Origin: Thermobifida fusca NBRC 14071 = JCM 3263
GTDB taxonomy: Bacteria; Actinomycetota; Actinomycetes; Streptosporangiales; Streptosporangiaceae
Assembly (NCBI RefSeq): GCF_001592045.1
Contig: NZ_BCWB01000016.1
Location: 1 to 59,525, forward strand
Reading direction: 5' to 3'
DNA: 59,525 nt
The translations under genes were made by a program, and so were the position numbers. Under the pieces are notes generated by a model. That model was not told the origin of the DNA and did not search any database. It saw only the letters and a program-made list of their open reading frames with translations. Positions 1-9,975 of this stretch are shown piece after piece; position 1 is the first letter of the stretch, and every line of letters starts with the position of its first letter.

Positions 1-2
1 CC

Positions 3-1220
3 CCTATCTCCGGTGTCTTGACGAAGATCCTGGTCGGCGAAGACGAGACTGTTGAGGTCGGCGCGCAGATCGCGCTGATCAGTCCTGCCGGGCAGGCTGC
101 TGCGCCTGCTGCCCCGGCGGCTCCGCAGCCCGCACCTGAGCCGAAGCCGGAGGCACGGCCCGAGCCCGCACCGCAGCCTGCTGCGCAGCCGGAAGCTGCA
201 GCCCGCACGGAGCCCGCACCGCAGCCGCGCCGCACCCGGGACGATGAGACCCCGACCGTGGACTTGGAGACGATCAGCGGCACCGGCCAGGTGCTGGGCA
301 CGGACGCGACCAGTGAAGGGTATGTGACCCCGCTGGTGCGGAAGCTTGCCGCCCAGGAGGGTGTGGACCTGTCCCAGGTGAGGGGCACCGGGGTGGGTGG
401 CCGGATCCGCAAGCAGGACGTGTTGGAGGCGGCGCGGCGGATGCGGGAGCAGCGGCAGCGTGCTGCTGCGGCACCGGCGCCCGCGGCCGCGGACACGGCG
501 CTGCGGGGCCGCACGGAGACGATGTCGCGGCTGCGGCAGACGTTCGCCGAGCAGATCGTCGAGTCGCTGCACACGGCGGCGCAGCTCACCCAGGTGGTGG
601 AGGTGGATGTCACCGCGATCGCCCGGCTGCGGGAGCAGGTGGGCGAGCGGTTCGCCGCCGAGACCGGCGTGGAGTTGGGCTTCTTCCCGTTCTTCGCGCT
701 GGCCGTGGTGGAGGCGCTGCAGCGGCACCCGAAGCTCAACGCGGTGATCGACGGCACCGAGGTGACCTACCACGACACCGAGAACCTGGCGGTGGTGGTC
801 GACACCGAGCAGGGTGTGCTGGCCCCGGTGGTCAAGGACGCGGGCCGCTTGTCGCTGCGGGAGCTGGCCCGGCGGATCGACGACTTGGGGGCGCGGGCGC
901 GCACGGCGCGGCTGGTGCCGGACGAGTTGAGCGGCGGCACGTTCACCATGGTGGACAGCGGCGCGTACGGCGCGCTGGTGGAGACGCCGATCATCCACCA
1001 GCCGCAGGTGGCGGTGTTGAGCACGGGCACCGTGGTGAAGCGTCCGGTGGTGGTCGAGGAGCCGCAGCTGGGCGAGGTGATCACGGTCCGGTCCATGGTG
1101 TACCTGTCGTTGAGCTTCGACCACCGGCTCATCGACGGCGCGGATGCGGCCCGGTTCCTCTCCGATGTGAAGCGCCGGTTGGAGGAGGGCGCGTTCGAGG
1201 ACGCTGTGGGGCTCAAGTAG
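3..1220 (+). CDS. sucB: Dihydrolipoamide acyltransferase (E2), 5' truncated by window edge
   Basis: This is the E2 core subunit of a 2-oxoacid dehydrogenase, probably 2-oxoglutarate dehydrogenase; it moves acyl groups from a lipoyl arm to CoA. The frame is open to the left edge, so the start and most of the lipoyl domain are missing. Visible in order: the tail of a lipoyl domain (GEDETVEVGAQIALI), a Pro/Ala/Glu linker, an E3-binding domain (VTPLVRKLAAQEGVDL to GGRIRKQDVL), a second linker, and the catalytic acyltransferase domain ending in the active-site motif SFDHRLIDGADAARF. The downstream lipB and lipA make the lipoyl cofactor. Succinyl rather than branched-chain or pyruvate specificity is inferred. 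Confidence 0.9.
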   Translation, partial: PISGVLTKILVGEDETVEVGAQIALISPAGQAAAPAAPAAPQPAPEPKPEARPEPAPQPAAQPEAAARTEPAPQPRRTRDDETPTVDLETISGTGQVLGTDATSEGYVTPLVRKLAAQEGVDLSQVRGTGVGGRIRKQDVLEAARRMREQRQRAAAAPAPAAADTALRGRTETMSRLRQTFAEQIVESLHTAAQLTQVVEVDVTAIARLREQVGERFAAETGVELGFFPFFALAVVEALQRHPKLNAVIDGTEVTYHDTENLAVVVDTEQGVLAPVVKDAGRLSLRELARRIDDLGARARTARLVPDELSGGTFTMVDSGAYGALVETPIIHQPQVAVLSTGTVVKRPVVVEEPQLGEVITVRSMVYLSLSFDHRLIDGADAARFLSDVKRRLEEGAFEDAVGLK

Positions 1221-1277
1221 GAGCCGCGGGGTCGGCCGCTTCCGGCGTGGGCCGGGGGTGGCCGATCACCGTACGCA

Positions 1278-1311
1278 CGGTGGGGCGGCACCGTGTGGTG
1301 CCGCCCCACCG
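1278..1311. terminator. Strong hairpin downstream of sucB
   Basis: A perfect 14-bp inverted repeat (arms 1278-1291 and 1298-1311) with a 6-nt loop lies 57 bases after the sucB stop. No T-run follows, as is common in high-GC actinobacteria. It probably separates sucB from lipB. The rest of 1221-1550 shows no gene. Confidence 0.7.
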
Positions 1312-1550
1312 CATACCCCACCATCATCCCCTGGTGATCCCCACCACCAAGGTCTTCAGTTGCCCGGCTTCCGTGCCCCGGTGCCGAGACGTGCCTGTCG
1401 CGGCGAACCGCCGGACAAGCTTGATGTAATCAGGCTATCACTCAAAGTTGTGAATGGGGCTGTTTCCTGGAAATCCGTCTCCTCGGCTCTTCAGGGGCGG
1501 CAGGGCTGCGGCGTCTTCCGCGCGTCCGCTGGGGCGGGGCAGCGCATAAG

Positions 1551-2261
1551 GTGAAGAGTGTGAGTGAGCTCCTGTACCACTGGTTGGGTGAGTCCCCGGT
1601 CCCCTACATGGAGGGCTGGGAGCTGCAACGGCAGCTCCACAAGCGCCGCGTCGCGGACCAGGTGCCGGACACGGTGCTGCTGTTGGAGCATGAACCGGTG
1701 TACACCGCGGGAAAGCGGACTGGCCCGTGGGACCGTCCGCTGACCGACCCGGGTGCCCCGGTGATCGACATCGACCGGGGCGGCAAGATCACCTGGCACG
1801 GCCCCGGCCAGCTCACCGCCTACCCCATCGTCAAACTGCCGGCTCCGCTGGATGTGGTCGCCTATGTCCGCATGCTGGAGGAGGCGATCATCCGGGTGAT
1901 CGGTGATTTCGGCTTGTCGGGGATGCGGGTGGAGGGCCGCACGGGGGTGTGGCTTGCCGCTGCCCCGGATCGAGGGTTGCCGGAGCGCAAGATCGCCGCG
2001 ATCGGGTGCCGGATCGCCAAAGGCGTGACGATGCACGGGTTCGCGCTGAACTGCAACAACGACTTGTCGTGGTTTGACCGGATTGTGCCGTGCGGGATTA
2101 GGGACGCCGGGGTCACCTCCCTGACCGCCGAACTGGACCGCACGGTGGGGGTGGGCGACATCCTGGAGGCCACCGAACACCACCTGGCCGCTGTTCTCGG
2201 CGCATCCAGCTACCGCAGGATCGCGGGATGGCCCGTTCTCCCCGAGTTCGTCGACGCATGA
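1551..2261 (+). CDS. lipB: Lipoyl(octanoyl) transferase LipB
   Basis: Transfers octanoate from octanoyl-ACP to lipoyl domains, the first step of lipoate synthesis in the cytosol. Family motifs are present: HGPGQ (about residue 83), EGRTGVW, then the Lys-Cys dyad with Lys147 in ERKIAAIG and Cys181 in IVPCGI. The 236-residue length is normal. GTG at 1551 is used; a second GTG at 1560 is an alternative start. lipA follows 49 bases later and is probably cotranscribed. Confidence 0.95.
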   Translation: MKSVSELLYHWLGESPVPYMEGWELQRQLHKRRVADQVPDTVLLLEHEPVYTAGKRTGPWDRPLTDPGAPVIDIDRGGKITWHGPGQLTAYPIVKLPAPLDVVAYVRMLEEAIIRVIGDFGLSGMRVEGRTGVWLAAAPDRGLPERKIAAIGCRIAKGVTMHGFALNCNNDLSWFDRIVPCGIRDAGVTSLTAELDRTVGVGDILEATEHHLAAVLGASSYRRIAGWPVLPEFVDA

Positions 2262-2310
2262 GCCACGTCGGCGGGCACGCGCCACAAGCGAAACGAAAGG
2301 AAGGCCGGCT

Positions 2311-3249
2311 GTGAGCATCGCTCCCGAGGGCCGCCGCCTGTTGCGGATCGAAGCCCGCAACAGCACTACCCCGATTGAGAAGAAGCCGCCGTGGATCAAG
2401 ATCAGGGCGAAGATGGGCTCGGAGTACACCGAGCTGCACGCCCTGGTCAAACGCGAGGGCCTGCACACGGTGTGCCAGGAGGCCGGGTGCCCCAACATCT
2501 ACGAGTGCTGGGAGGACCGGGAGGCCACGTTCCTCATCGGCGGCGACCAGTGCACGCGACGCTGCGACTTCTGCCAGATCGCTACCGGGAAGCCGGCGGC
2601 GTTGGACCGGGGGGAGCCGCTGCGGGTCGCCGAGTCGGTGCGCACGATGGGTCTCAAGTATGCGACGGTCACCGGGGTGGCCCGCGACGACTTGGACGAC
2701 GGGGGCGCGTGGCTGTACGCGGAAACGGTCCGCAAGATCCACGAGTTGAACCCCGGCACCGGCGTGGAGCTGCTGATCCCCGACTTCAACGCCGACCCGG
2801 ACCTGCTGGCCGAGGTGTTCAGCTCCCGGCCGGAGGTGCTGGCGCACAACATTGAGACGGTGCCGCGGATCTTCAAGCGCATCCGTCCCGGGTTCCGCTA
2901 CGAGCGTTCTTTGGAGGTGATCACCCGGGCCCGCGAGGCGGGGCTGGTCACCAAGTCGAATCTGATCCTGGGCATGGGCGAGACCCGGGAGGAGATCAGC
3001 CAGGCGATGCGGGACCTGTACGAGGCCGGGTGCGACTTGTTGACGATCACCCAGTACCTGCGGCCGTCCCGCTTGCACCACCCGGTGGACCGGTGGGTGA
3101 AGCCGGAGGAGTTCGTGGAGCTGGGCCGGGAGGCCGAGGAGATCGGTTTCGCCGGGGTGATGTCGGGTCCGCTGGTGCGGTCGTCGTACCGGGCGGGCCG
3201 GTTGTACCGCCAGGCGATCGAGCGTCGCAAGGCGGACGCGAAATCGTAA
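2311..3249 (+). CDS. lipA: Lipoyl synthase LipA (radical SAM)
   Basis: Inserts two sulfurs into octanoyl groups on lipoyl domains. Two 4Fe-4S binding sites are visible: the auxiliary cluster Cys55, Cys60 and Cys66 ([12 protein letters not shown]) and the radical-SAM cluster Cys81, Cys85 and Cys88 (CTRRCDFC). The conserved C-terminal RSSYRAG contains the serine ligand of the auxiliary cluster. The 312-residue length fits. The GTG start at 2311 is preceded by an AAAGGAAGG ribosome site. Confidence 0.97.
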
Positions 3250-3324
3250 CGTTGTTTGTCCTGGGGCGGCGGTGGTCGCCCGCCGCCGTCCCACATGTCC
3301 TTTTTCCCGACCTATCCTTGAGGT

Positions 3325-4053
3325 ATGGCCAAGAAGCCCAAGGACTCCAAGACCGCCCCGGCCGGTACGGCTCAGGGTGCCGCCGCGAAACAGCCCGGCA
3401 GGCTCAAACAGTTCGGCATGGTCGCCAAGATCGTGCACCAGCACAGTCCGAAGAGCATCCCGATCGCACTCGGGGTGATGGTGGCTGTTCTGGCCGTGGC
3501 GATCCTGGTTGCCGTCCTCACGGGCTCCTGGCTGTATCCGCTTGTGCTCGGTATCCCGTTGGCGCTGCTTGCCGGTCTCATCACGTTCTCGCAGAGCGCG
3601 CAGAGGGTGCAGTACAAGCTGCTGGACGGGCAGTTGGGCGCCGGATTGGCGATTCTGCAGAGTCTGCGCGGCAACTGGACGGTGGACGCCGGGGTGAACG
3701 CCAACCGGAACATGGACGTGGTGCACCGGGCGGTGGGTCCCCCCGGGGTGGTGCTGGTCGGCGAGGGCGACCCGAACCGGTTGAAGTCGCTGATCGCCGC
3801 GGAGCGCAAGCGGGTGATGCGGGTGGCCTACGACACGCCGATCTACGACATGACGGTCGGCAACGGTGATGGCCAGGTCAAGGTTGCTGAGCTGCGCAAG
3901 CGGATCCTCAAGCTGCCGCCGAGCATGAACAAGCCGCAGTTGTCGGAGCTGCGCTACCGGTTGAAGGCGCTGCCTCCGGCGATGCAGGCCCCGCGCGGCC
4001 CGATCCCTAAGGGGGTCAAGATGCCGAAGATGCCGCGCCCCCGGCCGCGTTGA
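3325..4053 (+). CDS. DUF4191 membrane protein
   Basis: A 242-residue actinobacterial protein of the DUF4191 family, usually found downstream of lipA as it is here. It has a basic N-terminus rich in Lys/Ala, two adjacent hydrophobic segments at about residues 45-90, and a soluble C-terminal part ending in a Pro/Arg/Lys-rich tail. Function is unknown. It may belong to the lipB-lipA transcription unit (gap 75 bases). Confidence 0.85.
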   Translation: MAKKPKDSKTAPAGTAQGAAAKQPGRLKQFGMVAKIVHQHSPKSIPIALGVMVAVLAVAILVAVLTGSWLYPLVLGIPLALLAGLITFSQSAQRVQYKLLDGQLGAGLAILQSLRGNWTVDAGVNANRNMDVVHRAVGPPGVVLVGEGDPNRLKSLIAAERKRVMRVAYDTPIYDMTVGNGDGQVKVAELRKRILKLPPSMNKPQLSELRYRLKALPPAMQAPRGPIPKGVKMPKMPRPRPR

Positions 4054-4074
4054 TCCTGTTTCGTCCAGGGTTTT

Positions 4075-4118
4075 CTGGCGCTGGTGGAACCGGGTGTCCC
4101 GGGTTCCGGCAGCGCCAG
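4075..4118. terminator. Bidirectional terminator between convergent genes
   Basis: A long imperfect hairpin has outer arms ctggcgct/agcgccag and an inner stem ggaaccggg/cccgggttcc. It lies exactly between the convergent DUF4191 and RDD genes, and a T-rich stretch follows on the plus strand. Confidence 0.75.
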
Positions 4119-4134
4119 TTGTCGTTTTCGGGCC

Positions 4135-4626
4135 TCAGAGGCGCTGGTTGACGGTTCCCGCAGCCCGGTCGTGCAGGCCGCGCTGGTCGCGGTCGTAGAC
4201 GACGGCGGGGAGCGCCAGGCACAGCAGAAGGGTGCGGACCACCATGGCCACGGGCCAGGGCCAGTTCCGTTCCCCGGTGGCGGTGATGCGGATGCCGACG
4301 AGGCGTTTACCGACCGTGGTGCCGAAGAGCACGAGCAGGGCGGCGGTCATCACCGCGAAGACGAAGAGTGGTAGCCATAGGGTGACCCCTGCGGCGGGGG
4401 TGGTGCTTCCGCCGAGCACGGGGGTGCCGAACAGGAGTGACGCCAGGCAGTTGGCGAGGATCCAGTCGATGATCACGGCGATGAGGCGGCGGCCGAAGCC
4501 GGGCACGGATCCGGGGCCGGTTTCGGGGAAGCCGAGCCGGCTGCCTCGGTAGCGGAATTCCGCCTCGTTCCCGGTGGGGGTGTCGGTGGTCGCGGCCTGC
4601 CCGTCGCGGTCTTTCGATTCGCCCAT
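4135..4626 (-). CDS. RDD family membrane protein
   Basis: A 163-residue protein with a charged N-terminus (MGESKDRDGQAAT) followed by the RDD domain. The signature FGRRLIAVIIDWI sits at the start of the first membrane segment, and three or so hydrophobic helices follow (a GTTVGKRLVGIRI segment and a VVRTLLL helix are recognisable). RDD proteins are small membrane proteins of poorly known role, sometimes ion exchangers. It lies divergent to glnA, an arrangement common in actinobacteria. The ATG start at 4626 was chosen because no conserved sequence lies upstream. Confidence 0.85.
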   Translation of the reverse strand: MGESKDRDGQAATTDTPTGNEAEFRYRGSRLGFPETGPGSVPGFGRRLIAVIIDWILANCLASLLFGTPVLGGSTTPAAGVTLWLPLFVFAVMTAALLVLFGTTVGKRLVGIRITATGERNWPWPVAMVVRTLLLCLALPAVVYDRDQRGLHDRAAGTVNQRL

Positions 4627-4700
4627 GTCTTCACCGTACTGGGGGTGCGCGGTGGGCGTGACGGGGCCCGGTGTCCCGGTTTGGGGGGAAAAAAGCGGCC

Positions 4701-4738
4701 GTAACATCGGCGAAACATTCGGGACACGGCCAGGAAAT
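4701..4738 (+). promoter_or_regulatory. Four-box GlnR-type operator upstream of glnA
   Basis: Four boxes with exact 11-bp periodicity: gtaac (4701), gaaac (4712), gacac (4723) and gaaat (4734), each separated by 6 bases. This matches the actinobacterial GlnR consensus GTnAC-n6-GAAAC repeated twice, with one or two mismatches in the second half. It lies about 105 bases before the glnA start. That GlnR binds here is inferred; no glnR gene is in this window. Confidence 0.8.
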
Positions 4739-4842
4739 CGGCTGCTCTTAGCGTCACTTACGTGGCTGGGAGGTGGCGGAGGATCTTCGCGACATCTCGG
4801 ACGTCCATCCCCGCGGTCCTGTGAACCTGCACGGAGGTAATC

Positions 4843-6267
4843 GTGTTCAGCAACGCTGACGAGGCTCTTGCCTATATCCGCACCGAAGGCGTTCAGTTCG
4901 TGGACGTCCGGTTCACCGACCTGTTCGGTGGTGTCCACCACGTGACGCTTCCGGCCGAGAAGGTTGACGAGGACTTCCTCACGAACGGGCAGATGTTCGA
5001 CGGCTCGTCGATCCGCGGCTTCCAGGCGATCCACGAGTCCGACATGCTGCTCCTGCCGGACCTGAGCACCGCTGTCCTCGACCCCTTCCGCGAATACAAG
5101 ACGCTGAACATCACGTTCTTCGTGCACGACCCGCTGACCCGCGAGTCCTACAGCCGCGACCCGCGGAACGTGGCCCGCAAGGCCGAGGCGTATCTGAAGA
5201 GCACGGGGATCGCGGACACCGCGTACTTCGGCCCGGAAGCCGAGTTCTACATTTTCGACGACGTCCAGTTCGCGACCGCGCCGAACACCGGTTTCTACGC
5301 GATCGACTCGGTGGAGGGCGCGTGGAACACCGGCAGCAAGCGGGAGGGCGGCAACCTCGGCTACCGGCCGCGCTACAAGGGCGGCTACTTCCCGGTGGAG
5401 CCGAGCGACCACTACAGCGACCTGCGGTCCCGCATGGTGCGCACCATGATCGAGGTGGGGCTGCCGGTGGAGCTGCACCACCACGAGGTGGGCACGGCGG
5501 GCCAGTCGGAGATCGGCATCAAGTTCGGCACGCTGCTGCAGCAGGCTGACCGGGTCCAGTTGTACAAGTACATCGTCAAGAACGTGGCGAACGCGGCGGG
5601 CAAGACGGTGACGTTCATGCCGAAGCCGCTGTTCGGCGACAACGGCTCGGGGATGCACTGCCACCAGAGCCTGTGGAAGGACGGCGCTCCCCTGTTCTTC
5701 GACGAGAACGGGTACGCGCAGTTGTCCGACATCGCCCGCTACTACATCGGCGGCCTGTTGAAGCACGCCCCGTCGCTGCTGGCGTTCACCAACCCGACGA
5801 TCAACTCCTACCACCGCCTGGTGCCCGGCTACGAGGCGCCGATCAACCTGGTGTACTCGCAGCGGAACCGTTCCGCGTGCATCCGTATCCCGCTGACCGG
5901 GTCTGACCCGAAGGCGAAGCGGCTGGAGTTCCGGGTGCCGGACCCGTCGGCCAACCCGTACCTGGCGTTCTCCGCGATGCTGATGGCGGGGATCGACGGG
6001 ATCCAGAACAAGATCGAGCCGCCGGAGCCGCTGGACAAGGACCTCTACGAGCTGCCGCCGGAGGAGGCCGCGGAGATCGAGAAGGTGCCGGCGTCGCTGG
6101 AGGAGGCGCTGGACCACTTGGAGGAGGACCACGAGTACCTGGTGGAGGGCGGTGTCTTCACCGAGGACTTGATCGAGACGTACATCAACTACAAGCGCAC
6201 GGTGGAGATCGACTCGGTCCGGCTGCGTCCGCACCCGCGCGAGTTCGAGCTCTACTACGACGTCTGA
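4843..6267 (+). CDS. glnA: Glutamine synthetase type I (GlnA, adenylylation-regulated)
   Basis: Makes glutamine from glutamate, ammonia and ATP; a dodecamer in the cytosol. The 474 residues carry the GSI motifs: [21 protein letters not shown], the [10 protein letters not shown] region and [11 protein letters not shown]. The segment [11 protein letters not shown] holds the tyrosine that is adenylylated in the GSI-beta class, so control by the nearby glnE product is expected. A four-box GlnR site lies upstream. The GTG start follows an ACGGAGG ribosome site. Confidence 0.97.
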   Translation: MFSNADEALAYIRTEGVQFVDVRFTDLFGGVHHVTLPAEKVDEDFLTNGQMFDGSSIRGFQAIHESDMLLLPDLSTAVLDPFREYKTLNITFFVHDPLTRESYSRDPRNVARKAEAYLKSTGIADTAYFGPEAEFYIFDDVQFATAPNTGFYAIDSVEGAWNTGSKREGGNLGYRPRYKGGYFPVEPSDHYSDLRSRMVRTMIEVGLPVELHHHEVGTAGQSEIGIKFGTLLQQADRVQLYKYIVKNVANAAGKTVTFMPKPLFGDNGSGMHCHQSLWKDGAPLFFDENGYAQLSDIARYYIGGLLKHAPSLLAFTNPTINSYHRLVPGYEAPINLVYSQRNRSACIRIPLTGSDPKAKRLEFRVPDPSANPYLAFSAMLMAGIDGIQNKIEPPEPLDKDLYELPPEEAAEIEKVPASLEEALDHLEEDHEYLVEGGVFTEDLIETYINYKRTVEIDSVRLRPHPREFELYYDV

Positions 6268-6269
6268 TC

Positions 6270-6308
6270 CTGCTCGCGGCCCGTATTCCGCACTGCGGGC
6301 CGCAGCAG
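6270..6308. terminator. glnA terminator hairpin
   Basis: A hairpin with arms tgct-c-gcggcccg and cgggccgc-agca starts just after the glnA stop; the stem is about 12 bp with one bulge. Confidence 0.7.
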
Positions 6309-6420
6309 GGTGGAGACCCGGGGGAGGGGCTCCGGTGTGGTGGGGTGTCCCAGGTGTGGGGCGCCCCACCGGGGCGGTTCTGCATGGGCGCGCGTCGGGT
6401 CGCCTCGGTAGTACCGCAGG

Positions 6421-6459
6421 CCCCGCACCGGCTGTTGCGGGGAGGGCAGCGGTGCGGGG
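6421..6459 (-). terminator. Hairpin after the SMR gene
   Basis: An inverted repeat of ccccgcacc(g)gctg with cagc-ggtgcgggg lies immediately downstream of the minus-strand SMR stop. It is a likely terminator for that gene. Confidence 0.55.
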
Positions 6460-6466
6460 GCCGCGG

Positions 6467-6790
6467 CTAGCGGGCCGCGCCGAGTTCGAGGGCGGCGACG
6501 CCCGCGATGACGAGGACGATGCCGACGATCTGGACCCAGGTGAGGGTGTCGCCGAGGAACACGGCGCCGATGACCGCGACGAGGGTGACGCCCAGCGCCG
6601 ACCAGATGCCGTAGGCCACGCCGACGCCCATGCCGAGTTTGAGGACTTGGGCGAGCAGGGTGAACGCGATCCCGTAGCTGGTGAGCGCGATGAGGGACGG
6701 CACGAGACGGGTGAACCCGTCGGAGAGCCGGAGTGAGATGGTTCCGGTGACTTCGGTGAGGATCGCACCGATGAGGAGCAGCCACTGCAT
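6467..6790 (-). CDS. Small multidrug resistance (SMR/EmrE-like) transporter
   Basis: A 107-residue protein with four membrane helices typical of the SMR family, which works as a dual-topology dimer exporting cations against protons. The essential membrane glutamate is in ILTEVTGT (about residue 13) and the EmrE-like SDGFTRLVPS segment follows, placing it closer to the Qac/EmrE type than to the guanidinium (Gdx) type. I looked for a guanidine riboswitch upstream and saw none. ATG at 6790 has a GGGGGAA ribosome site. It is divergent from glnE (143-bp gap). Confidence 0.88.
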   Translation of the reverse strand: MQWLLLIGAILTEVTGTISLRLSDGFTRLVPSLIALTSYGIAFTLLAQVLKLGMGVGVAYGIWSALGVTLVAVIGAVFLGDTLTWVQIVGIVLVIAGVAALELGAAR

Positions 6791-6933
6791 GATTCCCCCA
6801 CATAAGCCCGCAATTGGTGAGTACTCCCCCAGAGTGTCTCTTTGGGGTGGCCATGGTGCATTCGGTGGGGGGACGCCTGTGGTGGCGTCCGTTGCACCGC
6901 CTATGCGGTCGCGTTGAGAGTTACCGTGGTGCT

Positions 6934-9900
6934 GTGGCGAGTCGGGACAGCACGGGAACGAGTGTGGGGGCGCTGGCCCGTCGAGGGTTCGGCGATGCGA
7001 CGCGCGCGGCACGGCTGCTCGCGGAGAGCGGGTTGGCGGACGCCGCGCACGAGGTGATTGTGGACGCGCTGTGCCGGGCGGCCGACCCGGATCTGGCCTT
7101 GTTCGGGCTGGTGCGGATCCTGGAGCGGTCGGCTGATCCGGGGGAGTTGCTGTCCGCGTTGCACGAGGACGCGGATTTCCGGGAGCGGTTGTGCCAGGTG
7201 GTGGGGGCGAGCCGGGCGCTCGCCGACCACCTGGTGCGGCATCCGGGGGATTGGCGGGAGCTGCGGGGCGCGGACGCGGCCCGCCCGCCGGACGCTGAGG
7301 AGCTGCGTGCGGGCTTGTTGGCGGTGGTGGGCGCCGACCCCTACTCCCCTGCCCCGGTGGCGGATGTGTCGCGGCGGGACGCGGCGGAGGCGGCGCACGC
7401 GCTGCGGTTGGCGTACCGGCGGCGGGTGCTGCGGCTGGCCGGGCGGGATCTCACCGGGGTGCAGGATCTCAAGGAGGTGGCCGCGGAGCTCGCCGATTTG
7501 GCGGCGGCCGTGCTGGAGGGGGCGCTGGCGCTGGCTCGCGCCCGGTTCCCGGAGGAGGCGGAGCGCTGCCGGCTCGCGGTGATCGGGTTGGGCAAGTGCG
7601 GCGGTCGGGAGCTCAACTATGTGAGCGACGTGGACGTCGTGTTCGTGGCTGAGCCGACCGAGGCCTGCCCGGACGAGGCTGCGGCGTTGGCGGCGGCGAC
7701 CCGGTTGGCGTCCGCGCTGTTGGAGGTGCCGACGGCCACGGACGCTGAGGGCACGCTGTGGGAGGTGGACACGGCGCTGCGCCCGGACGGGCGGAACGGT
7801 CCGCTGGTGCGGTCGCTTGGCGGGCACGTCTCCTACTACGAGCGGTGGGCGAAGACGTGGGAGTTCCAGGCTCTGGTGAAGGCCCGGCCGATCGCGGGGG
7901 ACGCGGAGTTGGGCGCGGCCTACATGAAGGCGATCAGCCCGCTGGTGTGGCAGGCGGCGGGGCGGCCGAATTTCGTGGAGGACGTGCAGGCGATGCGCCG
8001 CCGTGTGGAGGCGCATCTGCCGCGTGCCCAGGCGGACCGGGAGGTGAAGCTGGGCCGGGGCGGGCTCCGCGATATCGAGTTTGCGGTGCAGTTGCTGCAA
8101 CTGGTGCACGGGCGGCGGGACGAGTCGCTGCGTTCGGGGAACACGTTGGAGGCGTTGGCGGCGCTGTCCCAGGGCGGGTATGTGGGCCGCCAGGATGCGG
8201 CGGCGTTGGCGGATGCGTACCGCTTTTTGCGGCGGGTGGAGCATCTGCTCCAGTTGTACCGGCTGCGCCGCACCCATTTGCTGCCGGACGCGCAGTCCGA
8301 CAAGGGCCAGTGGGCGTTGCGTCGGCTGGGCCGCTCTTTGGGGTTCACCGCGGATCCGGTGGGGGGCGTGGTGGACACGTGGCGGCGGCGGGCCACGGAG
8401 GTGCGCCGGCTGCACGAGAAGTTGTTCTACCGGCCGCTGTTGAAGGCGGTCGCGCGTTTGCCTGAGGACGAGGTGCAGCTTTCTCTGGAACATGCGCGGA
8501 TCCGATTAGAGGCATTGGGGTTTGTGGACCCGGCGGGGGCGCTCCGCCATTTGGAGGCGCTCACGGCCGGGGTGTCGCGGCGGGCGGCGATTCAGCGCAC
8601 GCTGCTGCCGGTGATGTTGGGCTGGTTCGCGAATTCCCCGGACCCGGATGCGGGGCTGCTGGGGTTCCGGCAGGTCAGCGACGCGTTGGGGACGACGCCG
8701 TGGTATTTGCGGCTGTTGCGCGACGATGTGCGGGTGGCGGAGCGGATGGCCCACTTGTTGGGGACGAGCCGCTATTTCACGGAGCTGCTGCTGCGTGCCC
8801 CGGAGGCGGTGGCGCTGCTCGCTGACGACCGCGACCTGGTGCAGCGCAGTGACGCGGAGCTGGCCACGGAGGCGGATGCGGCGCTGCGGCGGCATGACAC
8901 GGCGGAGAACCAGGTGGCGGCGGTGCGGGCGCTGCGCCGCCGGGAGCTGCTGCGGACGGCGGCCGCGGACCTGTTGGGGGTCACGGACATCAACGGGGTC
9001 GGGGACGCGTTGACGGCGATCGCGGCGGTGACGGTGGATGCCGCGTTGCGGGCGGCGACGGAGCGGGTGGCCCGCCAGCGCGGCACGGAGCCGGTCACGC
9101 GCATGTGTGTGATCGCGATGGGCCGGTTCGGCGGCAGCGAGCTGAGTTATACGAGCGACGCCGATGTGATGTTTGTGCACGATCCGCTGCCGGGGGCGGA
9201 TGCGGGGGAGGCGGCTGCGACCGCGGAGGCGATCGTGCGGGAGTTGATGCGGCTGTTGGAGTTTCCGGGGTCGTCGGAGCCGCCGGTGCGGTTGGATGCG
9301 GGGCTGCGGCCGGAGGGCAAGAACGGTCCGATGGTCCGCTCATTGGACGCGTATGCCGCCTACTACCAGCGGTGGGCGTCGCATTGGGAGAGCCAGGCGC
9401 TGTTGCGCGCGGTGCCGGTGGCGGGCGACGCCGAGCTGGGCCGACGGTTTGTGGCGGTGATCGACCCGGTCCGCTATCCGGAGGGGGGTCCGAGCGACCA
9501 GGCGGTGCGGGAGATCCGCCGGTTGAAGGCGCGCATGGAGGCGGAGCGGCTGCCGCGGGGCGCGGATCCCGCGTTGCACACGAAGTTGGGCCGGGGCGGG
9601 CTGTCGGATGTGGAGTGGACGGTGCAGCTGCTCCAGTTGCGGCACGCCTACCGGGTGCCGGAGTTGCGGACGACGGGGACGTTGCAGGCGTTGAACGCGG
9701 CGGTGCAGTGCGGGCTGCTGGATCCGGACGACGGGGCGACGCTGGAGGTGGCGTGGCGGTTGGCGTCGCGGATCCGCGGGGCGATCACGCTGGTGCGCGG
9801 CAGGGGCGGCGATTCTATCCCGGTGGGGTGGCGGGATCGGTCGGCGATTGCGAGCGCGTTGGGCTACCGCATGGAGAATGGCGGGGGGAGCCCGGGTGAG

Positions 9901-9975
9901 CGGATGGTGGAGGACTATCGGCGGGCGACGCGCCGGGCGCGCGCGGTGATGGAGCGCGTGTTCTACGACAGTTGA
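6934..9975 (+). CDS. glnE: Glutamine synthetase adenylyltransferase / deadenylylase GlnE
   Basis: Bifunctional enzyme that adds AMP to, and removes it from, the glutamine synthetase tyrosine. Two nucleotidyltransferase domains are visible: the N-terminal one with GLGKCGGRELNYVSDVDVV (about residue 217) and the C-terminal one with MGRFGGSELSYTSDADV (about residue 730). Each is followed by a helical segment with the repeated KLGRGGLRDIE / KLGRGGLSDVE motif. From the GTG at 6934 it is 1013 residues, close to the roughly 1000 of mycobacterial GlnE. The frame is open further upstream, but those residues are unlike the family. Confidence 0.95.
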   Translation: MASRDSTGTSVGALARRGFGDATRAARLLAESGLADAAHEVIVDALCRAADPDLALFGLVRILERSADPGELLSALHEDADFRERLCQVVGASRALADHLVRHPGDWRELRGADAARPPDAEELRAGLLAVVGADPYSPAPVADVSRRDAAEAAHALRLAYRRRVLRLAGRDLTGVQDLKEVAAELADLAAAVLEGALALARARFPEEAERCRLAVIGLGKCGGRELNYVSDVDVVFVAEPTEACPDEAAALAAATRLASALLEVPTATDAEGTLWEVDTALRPDGRNGPLVRSLGGHVSYYERWAKTWEFQALVKARPIAGDAELGAAYMKAISPLVWQAAGRPNFVEDVQAMRRRVEAHLPRAQADREVKLGRGGLRDIEFAVQLLQLVHGRRDESLRSGNTLEALAALSQGGYVGRQDAAALADAYRFLRRVEHLLQLYRLRRTHLLPDAQSDKGQWALRRLGRSLGFTADPVGGVVDTWRRRATEVRRLHEKLFYRPLLKAVARLPEDEVQLSLEHARIRLEALGFVDPAGALRHLEALTAGVSRRAAIQRTLLPVMLGWFANSPDPDAGLLGFRQVSDALGTTPWYLRLLRDDVRVAERMAHLLGTSRYFTELLLRAPEAVALLADDRDLVQRSDAELATEADAALRRHDTAENQVAAVRALRRRELLRTAAADLLGVTDINGVGDALTAIAAVTVDAALRAATERVARQRGTEPVTRMCVIAMGRFGGSELSYTSDADVMFVHDPLPGADAGEAAATAEAIVRELMRLLEFPGSSEPPVRLDAGLRPEGKNGPMVRSLDAYAAYYQRWASHWESQALLRAVPVAGDAELGRRFVAVIDPVRYPEGGPSDQAVREIRRLKARMEAERLPRGADPALHTKLGRGGLSDVEWTVQLLQLRHAYRVPELRTTGTLQALNAAVQCGLLDPDDGATLEVAWRLASRIRGAITLVRGRGGDSIPVGWRDRSAIASALGYRMENGGGSPGERMVEDYRRATRRARAVMERVFYDS

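Noticed and set aside
4135-6897. A 920-residue open frame antisense to glnA
   Set aside because: It is a product of GC-skewed codon positions on the opposite strand of glnA; only its last 163 residues (the RDD protein) are a gene.
6791-6933. Guanidine riboswitch before the SMR gene
   Set aside because: No conserved ykkC or mini-ykkC elements seen, and the protein is closer to EmrE than to guanidinium exporters.
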